In this document: positions 11,957-24,200 of the stretch, in pieces
Layout: every line of letters starts with the position of its first letter
Numbering within the stretch: position 1 is the stretch's first letter
DNA from: Linum tenue
Lineage: Eukaryota > Streptophyta > Magnoliopsida > Malpighiales > Linaceae
Direction: 5' to 3'
NCBI GenBank assembly: GCA_946122785.1
Contig: CAMGYJ010000011.1
Location: forward strand, 43,240,513-43,304,512
Length of the DNA: 64,000 nt
Made by a program: the position numbers and the translations under genes
Notes under the pieces: model-generated
Databases searched by the model: none
Told to the model about the DNA's origin: nothing
The model's input: the letters and a program-made list of their open reading frames with translations, nothing else

Positions 11957-12985
11957 CGATTAGGTGAAGGGAATGAATGCGTGGCCACTGTCCTGGCCGC
12001 GGAGGCAACACTCCTTCCACGCGTGCAACTTCTTTCTTTCATTGAAAAATCTGCTTGCTAATCAATAAAAGGAAGGGAGAAGGAAGAAAAAGTAGCCGTT
12101 GTTTGTTTGATGCCTCCTTGCTAATCAATCCTTGTCTCCCGTGCCGACATACATTACAAGTCTCTCATAAACTAATCACCCCTTTGTCAACTGATATATT
12201 ATAGCAACCATAAAGTCTCTATTATACCGACTTGGACAAAGATGATGTGTAATAAACTAATAATACTCCTAAACCTACTTAATTTAATTTAATCTATCCA
12301 TCTCTTTGTTTCATTCTGTATCTCAACTGTTTCTCATCTTTGTCGTTTACGTTTCATCCTGTTTACGTGTAACTGCAAAAGTTCCTTCATGGAGTAGGAG
12401 TAGGGCACTCACGTGGTTTTTTTTTCTTTTTACTGGCTCACGTGGATTTTTCATTTTGAGAGAAAGTGGACAGAGCTTGCTTTTGTAACGTTATAACTTA
12501 TAAGCAAATAAAGTTTCATTTATGGAGGGAAGTGGAGGGAATGAGAAATTCGACTTGATAAGTTTTACTTATTTTGAGTGGGTAACACTTGTTTTGTAGG
12601 TATGGTGAAGCAGGTATGAGTATTGTTCTCGATTTGATCTACCCCATTCTTCATCCTCATTTGTCTAAATTAAATGTCATTTGCGAAAATTACTTAAAAT
12701 TTTACTTTTAATAGTTCATTACCTCATATTGTTAGTATGTGAAAATTTCAATTTCTCGAATAATTTGAAAATATTTATCATATTATAGTTTGATTCATGA
12801 TTTTTATAATGGAAAATCCATATTTCAGACATTTTTCCTTTAAATTACATAATGATATGGATTGACATATCCCAACCCGCATTTCATAATAAATTACTCA
12901 ATTTATACCAGAACGGAGTATGAATATGGAGATATCCACTCGTACCTACCCATTGCTATTCCCAGGGCCTAGATTCCAAAACCAC
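11957..12985. other. AT-rich spacer, nothing recognised
   Basis: Intergenic DNA between the Copia element and a hAT-like piece. No coding region, RNA gene or transposon end could be supported. Confidence 0.6.
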
Positions 12986-12992
12986 CACATGC

Positions 12993-13190
12993 ACCTAGGG
13001 ATGACAATCAAACCGATGGTCGCGGGAACCCGACCGTCCCCTATCGAGTCAACGCGGGGAATCCCCGCATTCACTGAGTATGGGGCGGGTATGGGTAAAA
13101 TCCTCAAAACGTTTGATGGGTATGGGGAGGATATGATTTATCCTCCCCGCCCCATACTCATACCCATACCCGCCCCACCAAGAACATTTC
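12993..13190. mobile_element. hAT-like fragment with GGGGCGGGTATGGG palindromes
   Basis: Starts TAGGGATGACAAT, a common hAT MITE terminus, followed by GC-rich inverted motifs GGGGCGGGTATGGG (13082-13095) and CCCATACCCGCCCC (about 13166-13179). A TSD and a matching right end were not found; the right end may lie near 13670 or be lost. Confidence 0.4.
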
Positions 13191-14261
13191 TTCACATATA
13201 AAAAAAATACATGTATCAAATTGTAACATATCAATGATAGTGAAGGTAACTCAAGAAAATAAATAGCCGAAATGCAATTGAGTGGCCACTCAAATCAAAA
13301 TCTAATTTCTTTTCCTCAATCCTCCTTTCACTTTTTCATTTTCCCTCACGTGTTAATAAGATTATGTTAGCTAGTTATTATTTAGTAGATGTGTCATAGT
13401 CAGAGACTAATGATCTAGATTACATTGTATTCTATCTTATGGATTAATAGATGTTTGAGGATAAGATGCTTTGAACCGTATTAAGAATGATTGTCTCTTT
13501 ATCGACTTCATGATATAGTAGGTGTGTCTAATGTTATAATTGTAAATTTACATGTAAAATTTTAGGTATTATAATGTTGATCGTTGGAACTTTGATGTAC
13601 GAGACGAGTATTACCCATGAGTACTCGATACCCACGAATATAGGAATGAGTTTGCAAAACTTTCCTCTACATAGATAGACATGAATATGAATATTTGAAA
13701 ACCAGAATGATGATGATTTAGAGTTCTCTTTCCCTAATAAAGAGTGTTTGGGTAAAGTCCTATTGGGGAATAGAAGCTATTCCCCCTTTTCTCCAAAATA
13801 GTTCTCTTGTTTGATGCCCTGCCCTCCCTCCCTCCTATCTGCCGCTGAACCAGAACAAGGAATAAGAAGCAGGAAGTAGACAGCTCTTCCGATTTTTCTT
13901 CTTCTGCCTTCTTTCTCTGTATCCTCGTTCCTCCGCGTCCGCCATGTGAGCGGATGGACCAATGGCGTGTTCCCCGAAACTATACCTCTACTCTCCCCCA
14001 ACCGCCAACCGAAGCGTGCTAGCTTTGAGCTTCAGCAGCTAGCTGCCCTCCCTCTTCAGATTTCCTCACCTCCACATTTCTTCTCCTACCTTCGATTCTC
14101 CTCTACGGAAAGCAGCTGCAGAAGAAGCAGAAGTAGAAGGCGTCGAGCAAGGTTTTCCCTCCTCTTCCTTTTTTCCACTGCTTCAACTCCGGCCGGTTCC
14201 CTCCGCATCGCGCCAAACCGCGGCGGCAGCTATAAGCTAGAGCTATTATCAGCATCGATCG
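13191..14261 (+). other. Upstream region and 5' leader of the OSCA gene
   Basis: AT-rich to about 13780, then C/T-rich sequence with CTTCTTCTGCC and CTCCTCTACGG stretches to 14261, as expected of a plant promoter and 5' UTR. No TATA box in a convincing position was identified. Confidence 0.5.
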
Positions 14262-17200
14262 ATGGCGACGCTATCGGATATCTCGCTGTCGGCGGCGATC
14301 AATCTCCTCAGCGCCTTCATATTCCTCATAGCATTCGCAATCCTGAGGCTCCAGCCCTTCAACGACCGCGTCTACTTCCCCAAATGGTACCTCAAGGGCC
14401 TCCGCGCCAGCCCCACCAACTCCAGCCGCGGCGCCGTCACTAGCGTCGTCAATTTGGACTTCCGCTCCTACCTCCGCTTCCTCAATTGGATGCCGGAGGC
14501 TCTCAAGATGCCCGAGCCGGAGCTCATCGACCACGCCGGGCTCGACTCCGCCGTCTACCTCCGCATTTATCTCCTAGGGTAAGCATCGCTACGACTCGCC
14601 GTTGTTTCTATTCTAGCTACGATTTCCTTGGATGGCTCACTGGTCCTAAATCCTAATTGCTATTGAGGTCGGATATTGCAGACTCAAGATTTTCGTCCCT
14701 ATCGCCTGCTTGGCCTTCGCGGTGCTCGTCCCGGTTAATGTGACCAATCACACCCTTGACAAGGTTGCCAATGTTACCGCCAGCAACATTGACAATCTCT
14801 CTATCTCCAATATTCCACTTGAATCTCAACGGTAATTTCTTGGCAGCTCACCTCTCGCTCTTGTTCACTTTGAGCTTAGCTTACTAAATTTAGCACTGGA
14901 ACTTGCAGGTTCTGGGCGCATATAGTGATGGCCTACGCATTCACCTTTTGGACCTTGTATGTATTGATGAAAGAGTATGAGAAAGTTGCTTCGATGCGAT
15001 TGGCCTTCCTTGCCTCTGAGAAACGCCGCCCAGATCAATTCACGGTAGCTTTTGATTGGTCAAGCATAATGGGATTTTTACAACTAGCTTGTTTTTTTTT
15101 TTTTTGGTGGTTCTCCTTTTGACAAACGCTGATTGCTACTCTCCCTCTCAGGTCCTTGTTCAGAATGTGCCGCCGGATCCTGATGAATCCGTGAGTGAGC
15201 TTGTGGAACACTTCTTCCTGGTCAATCACCCAGACCACTATCTCACTCATCAGGTAGAATTTTGCTCTTGAATCAATGACATACCTTGAAATATTTGGGG
15301 TACCAATGGATGAAGTAGAGTATACTATGAACCATCTATGACCACTCTGATGCAGAACTATCCTTTACTCCCCATAATATTCTTGGAACCCATACTTCAT
15401 GTTAGTGCTTGTGATTTCTATTTCTCAACTGGGTTTGACGCATTGTGATATTCTATTTCAGGAGGTATACAACGCAAACAAGCTAGCCAGCTTGGTGAAG
15501 AAGAAGAAAAGCTTGCGGAATTGGCTGGACTTTTACCAACTCAAGTATTTTAGGAACCAAGCTCAGCGCCCTATGATCAAGGTGGCTGCAACAAAATCTT
15601 TTTTTTTTTTTTTACCTATGAGTACTTCCTTCTTGTTTTGAACTTGGTAGTTGCATGAACTCGAATGAGACGGAATGGTTCATTGTGCAGACTGGATTTT
15701 TGGGATGTCGGGGAGAAAAAGTCGATGCTATTGATCTTTACACATCCAAGATTGAGAAGATATCCATGGAAGTAAGTTTGTAACTTCACCTATGATCGAT
15801 GTAGTCAGTTTACATGTGCTGCACGTCCTTCTACCTTCTTGCTTGCACAAACGGCCACATGTGGCCTTTGACCTTGATTATTGTGTTTCCTGGGATTTCA
15901 AGTGGGATTATGAGACATTGATGTTTTAGCACTCTATTTCGTGGTTACCTTTTGAGATTGATCTGTTACTCTATGGTTGATGCCTTGAAAATGACTTGCT
16001 TGTTCTGGAAGTACCAATTAGACTATGGCTTTTATTGAGGGGCTGACTTAACTGTTTTGAGATTTATATATTCAGATAGCTGAGGAGAGGGCAAGGGTGG
16101 CGAAAGATCCAAAGGCAATAATGCCAGTTGCTTTCGTCTCATTCAAAACTAGATGGGCTGCAGCTGTTTGTGCGCAAACTCAGCAATCAAGAAACCCAAC
16201 TCTATGGTTGACTGAATGGGCTCCAGAACCACGCGATGTATATTGGCAGAATCTGGCCATTCCTTACGTGTCCCTCACTATCAGGCGGCTTATAATAGGA
16301 GTTGCATTCTTTTTCCTCACCTTCTTCTTCATGATCCCCATTGCAATGGTGCAATCTCTGGCAAGTATTGAAGGAATTGAAAAGGCAGCACCTTTTCTGG
16401 AGCCTATAGTCGAAACGTCAGTTCCATTTTCTCCAGTCCAATCTCGGATTTATTGTTTTCATTCATTACTTGACTATTTTTGAACTTCGCTTCTTCCCTT
16501 TCTTCTGCAGGGACTTTATTAAGTCGTTTATCCAGGGCTTCCTTCCTGGTATCATTCTCAAGCTATTCCTGATCTTCCTACCAACTATACTGATGATGAT
16601 GTCCAAATTTGAAGGCTTTAACTCCCTGTCCTCTCTGGAGAGGAGATCAGCTACCCGGTTTTACATATTCAACATTGTGAATGTCTTCCTTGGGAGTATA
16701 ATTGCTGGAACTGCATTCGAGCAGCTGAATACTTTCCTGAAGCAGTCCACTAGCGAGTACGTTATTCCAGGCACTTCGATAAGCATTTTTTCTTTCCCTT
16801 GGATTACTTGACTTGTTGCACGTAATCTTAAACTCCCATCTTGTTTGCGTTGCAGTATCCCGAAGACAATAGGTGTGGCGATCCCCATGAAAGCAACTTT
16901 CTTCATAACCTACATAATGGTCGATGGCTGGGCCGGCGTTGCTGGAGAAATCTTAATGTTGAAGCCGTTGATATTTTACCACTTGAAGAACTTCTTCCTG
17001 GTGAAGACTGAAAAGGATAGAGAAGAAGCTATGGACCCGGGGAGTCTTGGTTTCAACATAAAAGAGCCCCGGATACAGTTCTATTTCCTCCTGGGGCTTG
17101 TCTATTCAACCGTGACTCCTGTCCTCCTCCCCTTCATCATCATCTTCTTTGCCTTTGCTTACGTTGTCTTCCGCCACCAGGTAACTAACTAATCAAGTTC

Positions 17201-17838
17201 CCTCCTAATAACAATCTTCTATAAGCCAGTTGTGGTTCTGATGGTTGTTGTGTGAAGTTAATATATGAGCAATGTCCAAACTCTCATCGCTGCAGATCAT
17301 AAATGTGTACAACCAAGAGTACGAGAGCGCAGCGTCATTCTGGCCAGCCGTCCATGGCCGCGTGCTCATCGCGCTGATCATCGCGCAGCTGCTGATGATG
17401 GGGCTGCTGAGCACCAAGGGAGCAGCACTGGCCACTCCATTTCTAATTGCTCTGCCTGTGCTGACATTTTGGTTCTACAGATTCTGCCAGGGAAGATACG
17501 AACCAGCATTCGTCAGGTACCCGCTGCAGGAAGCAATGATGAAAGACACTCTGGAGCGGGCCAGGGAACCCAACCTGAACCTGAAGGGATACCTTCAGCA
17601 GGCGTATGTTCACCCGGTTTTCAAGAGCGCGGATGAAAACGACGACGACGTGGAGGATGATGAGGATGGCGATCTGGCTTACTTGAGCGGGAAGATCGAG
17701 GGTGACACGGCGCTGGTTCCGACGAAGCGCCAGTCGAGGAGGAGCACCCCAGCTCCCAGCAGAGTGAGCGCAGGGTCCTCGCCGTCCATGTCGGAGGAGA
17801 GAAGTCATGCTGCCAAGGGTGGCCCTCCTGAACCGTAG
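14262..17838 (+). CDS. OSCA1/CSC1-like hyperosmolality-gated calcium-permeable channel
   Basis: Ten exons: 14262-14578, 14682-14831, 14909-15044, 15152-15253, 15462-15581, 15691-15771, 16076-16416, 16511-16756, 16856-17180, 17296-17838. All junctions are GT-AG and join in frame to 786 codons plus TAG, the usual OSCA1-clade length (about 770). Family role: mechanosensitive/osmosensing cation channel (TMEM63 relatives), mostly in the plasma membrane. Visible features: N-terminal membrane helix at residues about 5-29, cytosolic domain with VSFKTRW (about 322-328), PRDVYWQNLAIPYVS ahead of the pore-domain helices (from about 353), MKATFFITYIMVDGWAG in exon 9, and PLQEAMMKDTLERAREPNL followed by an acidic run near residues 720-732 and a Ser-rich tail. 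ATG choice: first in frame after a pyrimidine-rich leader and matching the conserved MATL start of relatives. No broken reading. Two hAT elements lie 185 bp past the stop. Subfamily (OSCA1 rather than OSCA2) rests on remembered similarity. Confidence 0.95.
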
Positions 17839-18022
17839 CAAAGCCGAGTGAAGAAAGTGTAGCCTTGTAAGTAGAAGAACCCCGAGGTTGTTGTACCTTG
17901 TAAGTAGCGGTGGAGAGAACGTGTAAAACGACAGCGCTTTCCTTCTTGTATAGCGTTGTGGACTTGCGGTGCACTTGTTGTGGAACTTGTGGGTACATAT
18001 ATTAGAAGCACTAGTGCACTAC

Positions 18023-18353
18023 TAGGCTTGTCAGTTCGGGTTTGATTTAAATCGGGTTTGGTTTAAATTGATACTGAAAAACACTTTCGGTTATGGATTT
18101 GCGGTTTCAAACCGAATGCACGTTAGCGGTTTCGGTTTAACTCGAGAAACAGATAAGAACATGAAACCCATTAATCTAAAGAAATAGCGTTTGGTTCCCC
18201 TAAGATGATTTGGCTTGGTTTCGGGTTACTTTAATTGAACCTAAAATCGAAAAAGTCTCTTATTGATTTCGGGTTCGGTTTCAAAGTGTAATGAATTTGG
18301 ATTCCATGGGTTTCGGTTCGGATACCCTAACCCGAGCGAAACCAACACTCCTA
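18023..18353. mobile_element. Small hAT MITE, 331 bp
   Basis: Termini TAGGCTTGTCAGTTCGGG and CCAACACTCCTA; TSDs TGCACTAC (18015-18022) and AGCACTAC (18354-18361), one mismatch. Interior rich in GGTTTCGGTT / AACCGAA motifs. It lies in or just after the 3' UTR of the OSCA gene. Confidence 0.7.
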
Positions 18354-18367
18354 AGCACTACCACCAA

Positions 18368-19071
18368 TAGGGCTGGGCATGCGGGCGGATCATCCGCGGG
18401 TTTGGGCCGACCCACCTGCATTTGACCCGAATTTGGTTAAGTGGGTGGGTCTGTGGATGGGTGACGGGTTGCACTGGGAGCCATCCGCCGGGTGGTGGGT
18501 GGGTTGTGGGTGAGTGTGCGGGTGACCCGCTCAACCCAACAGCAAAAAGATCAAAGTCGTTGGCGCTAGAGAGAGGAGAGTGGAGACGTTAGATATAAAC
18601 TCGGACTGCTCCTGGAGTTTGAACCTCAAAGCCAACCTTCCAAATAGAGATCCCCTCTTCTTCCCTTTACTTTTTCCTCTAATTCTTGTGCTTAGATCAC
18701 CGCTCTTTCCTTTGTGGAATTATTTTCATTAGTTCCTTGCACCTAATAATCGTCTCAATCTGTAGAAAACTCTTTCATAATAGAATTTCTATCCAAGTTA
18801 AGAACTAATTCGACATTTTTCGCCCTATTTCAACTTCTTGTTTCCCTCGATGATTCTCTTCACCTATTATCATGTCAAGTTGACTCCTTTATATTATATA
18901 CATTGTGATGTGGGTGAACCCACAAAACCACCCGCATCATCCACCATCCGCCCGACCCAACCCGAGACTAAATGTGGGTGGGTGATGGGTTAAAAATTAT
19001 CAATCCGTTTAAGCGCGGGTGGGTTCATTTTATGGTCAAAATCCACCCGACCCACCCAATGCCCACCCCTA
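18368..19071. mobile_element. hAT element, 704 bp, GC-rich termini (copy 1)
   Basis: Starts TAGGGCTGGGCATGCGGGC and ends CCCAATGCCCACCCCTA, with a perfect 8-bp TSD ACCACCAA at 18360-18367 and 19072-19079. Subterminal zones are dense in GTGGGTGGGT / ACCCACCC. The element at 52720-53422 is a near-identical copy. No open coding region. Confidence 0.9.
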
Positions 19072-19079
19072 ACCACCAA

Positions 19080-19538
19080 TACTGTTTGATTGCCTGACAC
19101 GTATCTCCTCCACGGATGCATTCTGATTCGCCTATCTTCTTTTGTATCTAAAAGGAATTCAACAACGCTAGATTTTTGCAACTATTTTAAAATTGTATCA
19201 ATAATTGTATTGATAAAGTTAGCGGTACCGTAAAAGTTACATGAAAGAATAATTGGACAATGATTCAACCTGTTTATATTGTTAAAAATTGTCTGCCGAT
19301 TTAATAAGTTTTGGTTGGAAGTTTTTAAATCCGACCATAAGTACAGCTCGGTTTCACAAACATCGGGTTTTTGTTTTGGGCAGTTGGTGACATCACTGAC
19401 ATGGCAGTTACACTTGGTGCCTCCAAGGTCTGCCACGTGTGAACAGAAAGGTGTCAGCAGTGTAGCTGGCAATTAGCTTCTTGCGAGTGAGTGAGTCCTA
19501 ATTCAATTATGGAGGCTTGCCACGTGTGGACAGAAGTG
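19080..19538. other. Spacer, nothing recognised
   Basis: Intergenic sequence. It contains two CCACGTGTG(G/A)ACAGAA-like pieces about 85 bp apart (near 19434 and 19520) but no gene or element end. Confidence 0.5.
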
Positions 19539-19547
19539 GTATAAAAA

Positions 19548-20199
19548 GGGAGTTGCTAAAAGTCGCCCTAAAAATTGTTAAATGTCGCCCTAAAAAATAT
19601 CAAAGTTACAAATTTAACCTTTTAGCTTCTTTACTCTTCCTTTAGCAAACAAACACCACTTAGTAAAAAAAATAATACATTATTCAAAAGAGAGAATCCA
19701 TCATCGTCATTCTGGAGTTGGAATCGTCGATATGATGTCTGGATCATGACTAGCGACTCTGAATCGGTAAAGTTCACTCCAAAAATTGAAAAAAAAAAAA
19801 ACAAAAAAAGGGAACCGTAGCTCATTTGCGGTTGCACCAAGGGCCAACCGCAGCTCACTTGCGGTTGCACCATGGGCCAACCGCAGCTCCCTTGCGGTTG
19901 GTCCATGGTGCAACCACAAATGAGTTGCGGTTGCACCATGGACCAACCGTAACTTGCCTTAGGTTGAGCTTTTTTTGAAAATTTCGTTAAAGAACGGGCG
20001 ACGACGAAGGCGGGAAATACGCCGACGAATTGTTGCGTCGAGAGGGATTCGCGAAGAAGGCAGATGAGGGGTTCAGTTTGAGGGGTTAGGGATTGTTTGG
20101 TTTGTTTAAATTTTGAAATTTTATTGGGGGTATATAAGTCATTTATCATTAGAGTTAGGGCGACCGTTAGCAATTTTAAGGGCGACATTTAGCGATTCA
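19548..20199. mobile_element. MULE-type MITE, 652 bp
   Basis: Termini carry an imperfect inverted repeat of about 42 bp containing GTCGCCCTAA twice per arm, flanked by a perfect 9-bp TSD GTATAAAAA (19539-19547 and 20200-20208). The centre (about 19815-19955) is a run of TGCGGTTGCACC and GGTCCATGG units in both orientations. The minus-strand reading frame over it is a by-product of this repeat. Long TIR and 9-bp TSD indicate Mutator class. Confidence 0.85.
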
Positions 20200-20208
20200 G
20201 TATAAAAA

Positions 20209-21275
20209 CTGTACCTACTGGGCACTAGATGCCTAATTAGCATTACCATGGGAGAGGTCAGCAAGAGAAGACCATCAACATTTCTGCAACAAAGTCTCAA
20301 AGTCTGAACTCAACTATATTCTCTATTCTAGTGCTAGACCATCAACAACCATGATATAGCCTAACTATTTCATTTGTATCCCCTACCATCATCTATACAT
20401 CTTTTTACAATTTCATTTTTTCATTTTCATTTTTTCTAAATCTATGAGCCATATTCACATTTATAATACAACAAATAATTTGTATACTCTCTAACCAATT
20501 GAAGTGACCCACTTTGCCTCTTCCATATTGAATTTCATCTAATGAAATCTTTCAATAATGAAATAACAAGCTACAACCATGAAATTAATAATGAAATTGC
20601 CATGTCACAATGAAATGGGGAAAAGACACCCATTATGGATGCTCTAGAAAACGTCATCAGTATAACTAGAAGTCGTTGGTTGGGTGGAATTGACTGTGAA
20701 ATTCCAACATGCGTGCGGTTGATTAATTGCACATATTTTTTGTTATAGATTTTTCAAATCTTTGGAACGAAATAATGCAACCCTAACTATTTATTGGGTA
20801 AGAACTATTTTATTTTAATAACGGTGAAGTGAAGGTGAAGGAGTGAATGCGAGTTAGCCCAGTCGGACTGATGGCGCAAGATTTTGTCCAATTCCATTAT
20901 TACATTCATTCACCCTCATTAAACAAACGGGGAAAACGTCACAATCTTCTCCGACTCCAAGGGCCCCTTCGGGTACTAATTCTAACAGAAAGAACCTAAA
21001 AACCAGCGGCCGCCACCCTCCGTTTCCCCACCCCGCACCCGACGCCAGCACCGGCGATTATCCCATTTCCTTCTCTCCGAGATCGAATTCCCCCATCCGC
21101 TCTCCGGCCGCTGCTTCATCAGGTCTCTTCCCCTTTCCCACAATCTCATGGAATTGAGCTGACCTTTTTCTCTCCCCCAGTCAACCTCGGTTCTTTCTCC
21201 ACCAATCAATTTCAGGGGGTTTACTGTTACATTCCCGTTTTCTAATCGCAGTGAGGAAGAAGAAGAAGAACACAA
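20209..21275 (+). other. Promoter region and 5' leader of the JmjC gene
   Basis: AT-rich up to about 20820, then a C/T-rich leader (about 20940-21275) rich in CTCCG and CTTCTC runs ending at the start codon. No clear TATA box or transposon end. Confidence 0.5.
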
Positions 21276-24200
21276 ATGTCAGCTGCAAAGATCGCCAAGC
21301 CGCATCGCCTGAATCGAACTTCTCCTCCGCCGCACCACCACCGGCGTCGCAGTAGCAGCATCGGATTCCCCTCCCCCAACATCAGGCATCGCATTGTTTT
21401 CGACGACGACGACGACTGGTTGCCGATTTCTGCCGGAGCTAAACCGGCTCCATCGCGCGGGAAGAGGACGAAGAAGGACAATAACAATCAAAATAAGAAG
21501 AAAACTGGCGCGTCTCGCTCCCAATCCCCGACGGCGATTCCTAAGCGGCGGAGGATCGCTTTAATCCCTGATTCCGACGACGATTCCGTTTCGAATAATT
21601 CCGACTTGCTCATGGAGCGACTCTCCATCTCCAATATCAGAGATCGCGGCAGAGCCAGGTCGCTTTCCTCTTCTTCCGGTTCGTCACCATCGTCATCGAA
21701 ATCATCGTCGTCTTCGTCTGCCGCTGCAGCTCCAGAAACACCTCCGTTAAACGTCGCCGCCGCCTCCTCTGCGAGGCTTCTTCAGGTGCTTTCTTGTTAA
21801 TTCAACGTAAGTTATTGCTCTGCTTATGGAATTGCAATGAACTGTAAACAAACGTGTGAATGTGTGCTTCTTCCTGTCTAATTTCCTTAAGCGGTCTAGA
21901 GGAGGAGGAGGAGCTGCCGTGGCGCCGGCGATCAACAGATGCCATCAGTGCTTGAAAGCTGAGAGGCAACTCTACGTTCGGTGCTTCAACTGTGCCAACC
22001 TCTATTGCTTGAGATGCATCAAGCTATGGTGAACATTTAAACACTGATGAAGTGAATTAAAATCGAAAGAGCAATGGTGGACAGCAAGTGATGGGGGGAA
22101 GTTGTGTTCAATTGATGCAGGTATCCTGAGCTGACGGATGTAGATATAGCACAACAGTGCCCACTCTGTCGGAGAAATTGCAACTGCAATGCGTGTCTTC
22201 ACTCCGCTACCCTGATCAAGGTAACTCCCCAAGTCTCTCCTCTTTCACCGAATCGCCATTGTGACATTGGAGTTAACAGCAGCATTGTTCACAAACCTTT
22301 TAGACCTCCAGAAGGGAGCTCTCCCCCTGTGAAAAGATTCGGCATTTGGGTTATCTTATCAACTCACTTTTTCCCTTCCTTCAACAAATCTGTGACCAAC
22401 AAGAACAGGAAAGACTAGCAGATGCTACCTTTTCTGGTAAACCCTTCTCATGCCGTTTTTCTGTGAATCTGGCTTAAGAATGTTCATACTCTTTTCTGCT
22501 ATACAAAACTGAAGGCCTGTGTGTCAACCCAGCTTCCCCTTCTGAAGTACCCGAGAACTTCTGTAACAATGATGAGCGAGTCTATTGGTAACATACCCTT
22601 CATTCCCTGCTTGGAGTAACGTAGGAGTGTGTGTTTCACTGTTAGAGAACTTGTATGCTTACCGCTGCTGCATCTTCGTTTGCAGCAACTACTGTGCAAC
22701 CTCTATTGTTGACTTTCATCGATGCTGCCCCAAATGCAACTTCGAACTGTGCCTCGGTTGTTGTCAAGAGATCCGGGATGGCAGCATCTTGAGTCGTACT
22801 GAGATGAAGTTCCAGTATGTAGATCATGGCCTTGACTATATGCATGGTGGAGATCCATTGAATTATTTTCCTTCTCAATTTCCTGAAGGTATGACCGAAC
22901 CTTCGATTGCATTGTTGTGGAATGCTAACAAGGATGGGAGCATCCCTTGTCCTCCTGAAGAGATTGGGGGTTGTGGTGATTCGGTATTGCAACTCAAGCG
23001 TATCTTCCCGACTGGATGGATTTCTGATTTGACTGAGAAAGCAAGGAAGTTCCTTGGGACTTGCGACACTAGACAGCAGAGCCTGCCTTGCAAATGTGGT
23101 GAAACCGGGAGAGAAATGGTAAGGAGAGCAGCTTCGAGAGAAGCGTCCGAGGATGATTACTTGTACTGCCCTGTTTCAGAGGACATTATAGAGGAGGAAG
23201 ATCTTCTTCACTTTCAGAAGCACTGGGCAAAAGGGGAACCCGTTATTGTTCGTGATGTACTCGATGCAACTACTCATTTAAGCTGGGAGCCAAGGGTGAT
23301 GATGCGTGCCTTATGCGAGAATGCCAATTCCGATATTAGTTCAAAGATGTCTCAAGTAAAGGCCATCGATTGCCTGGCTGCTTGCGAGGTTAATCAAAAG
23401 CATTTGCTGCCAATCACTTGATTTGATCATCAAATAAATTTTTGTTAGCTTGATTAAAGTGTGATTGCCTATGGCTTTTGTGCTGACTTTGTCAAAACAT
23501 GCAGGTGGAAATCAACACCCGTATGTTTTTCAAAGGCTATACTGATGGGAGAAGATATTTCAATCTTTGGCCTGAGATGCTGAAGCTAAAGGATTGGCCC
23601 CCTTCTGATAAATTCGAAGATCTTTTGCCTCGTCACTGTGACGAGTTTATCAGTGCACTTCCATTTCAAGAATACAGTGATCCAAAAGCGGGCATTCTAA
23701 ACCTTGCTGTCAAGTTTCCCCATGTCCTCCTGAAACCCGACATGGGTCCCAAAACTTATATTGCATATGGGATGAAGGAAGAGCTTGGCAGAGGTGACTC
23801 TGTGACCAAGCTTCACTGTGATATGTCAGATGCGGTATGCTAATATGACTAATCCTTCTCTTGGTTGTGCCTTTGCTTATTTCGTACTGTCGCTTACATT
23901 ACACGTACTCTCTTCTTCATTTTCAATCAATATGAAGTAGACCTTTCATTTATTACAGGTGAATATTTTGACTCATGTGGCTGAGGTAGAGGTAAACGAA
24001 GAGCAATCATTTGCCATTGAGCGTTTGAAGCAGTTGCACAGTGAGCAGGATAGAAAAGAGCAAGTAGCACAAAATATTAGGGACAGACATAACAGTAGGG
24101 GAATTAATAGTGAAGCAAAGAAGAATTCTGCTGACACCGAAAGGAGAGTCGATGATTCGGAAGAGTCTGGATGCATGGGTTTGCAGACAGAACAAACAGA

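Noticed and set aside
12993..13670. A complete hAT element from 12993 to about 13670
   Set aside because: The right end CTCTA and flanks do not give an 8-bp duplication; only the left part is reported.
13946..14443. 165-codon + frame overlapping the OSCA start
   Set aside because: Different frame from the conserved OSCA exon 1; out-of-frame shadow plus leader.
19631..20188. 185-codon minus-strand open frame
   Set aside because: Lies entirely within a MULE MITE and is built mostly from its inner repeat; no domain seen.
22642..22992. 116-codon minus frame
   Set aside because: Antisense shadow of JmjC exon 6.
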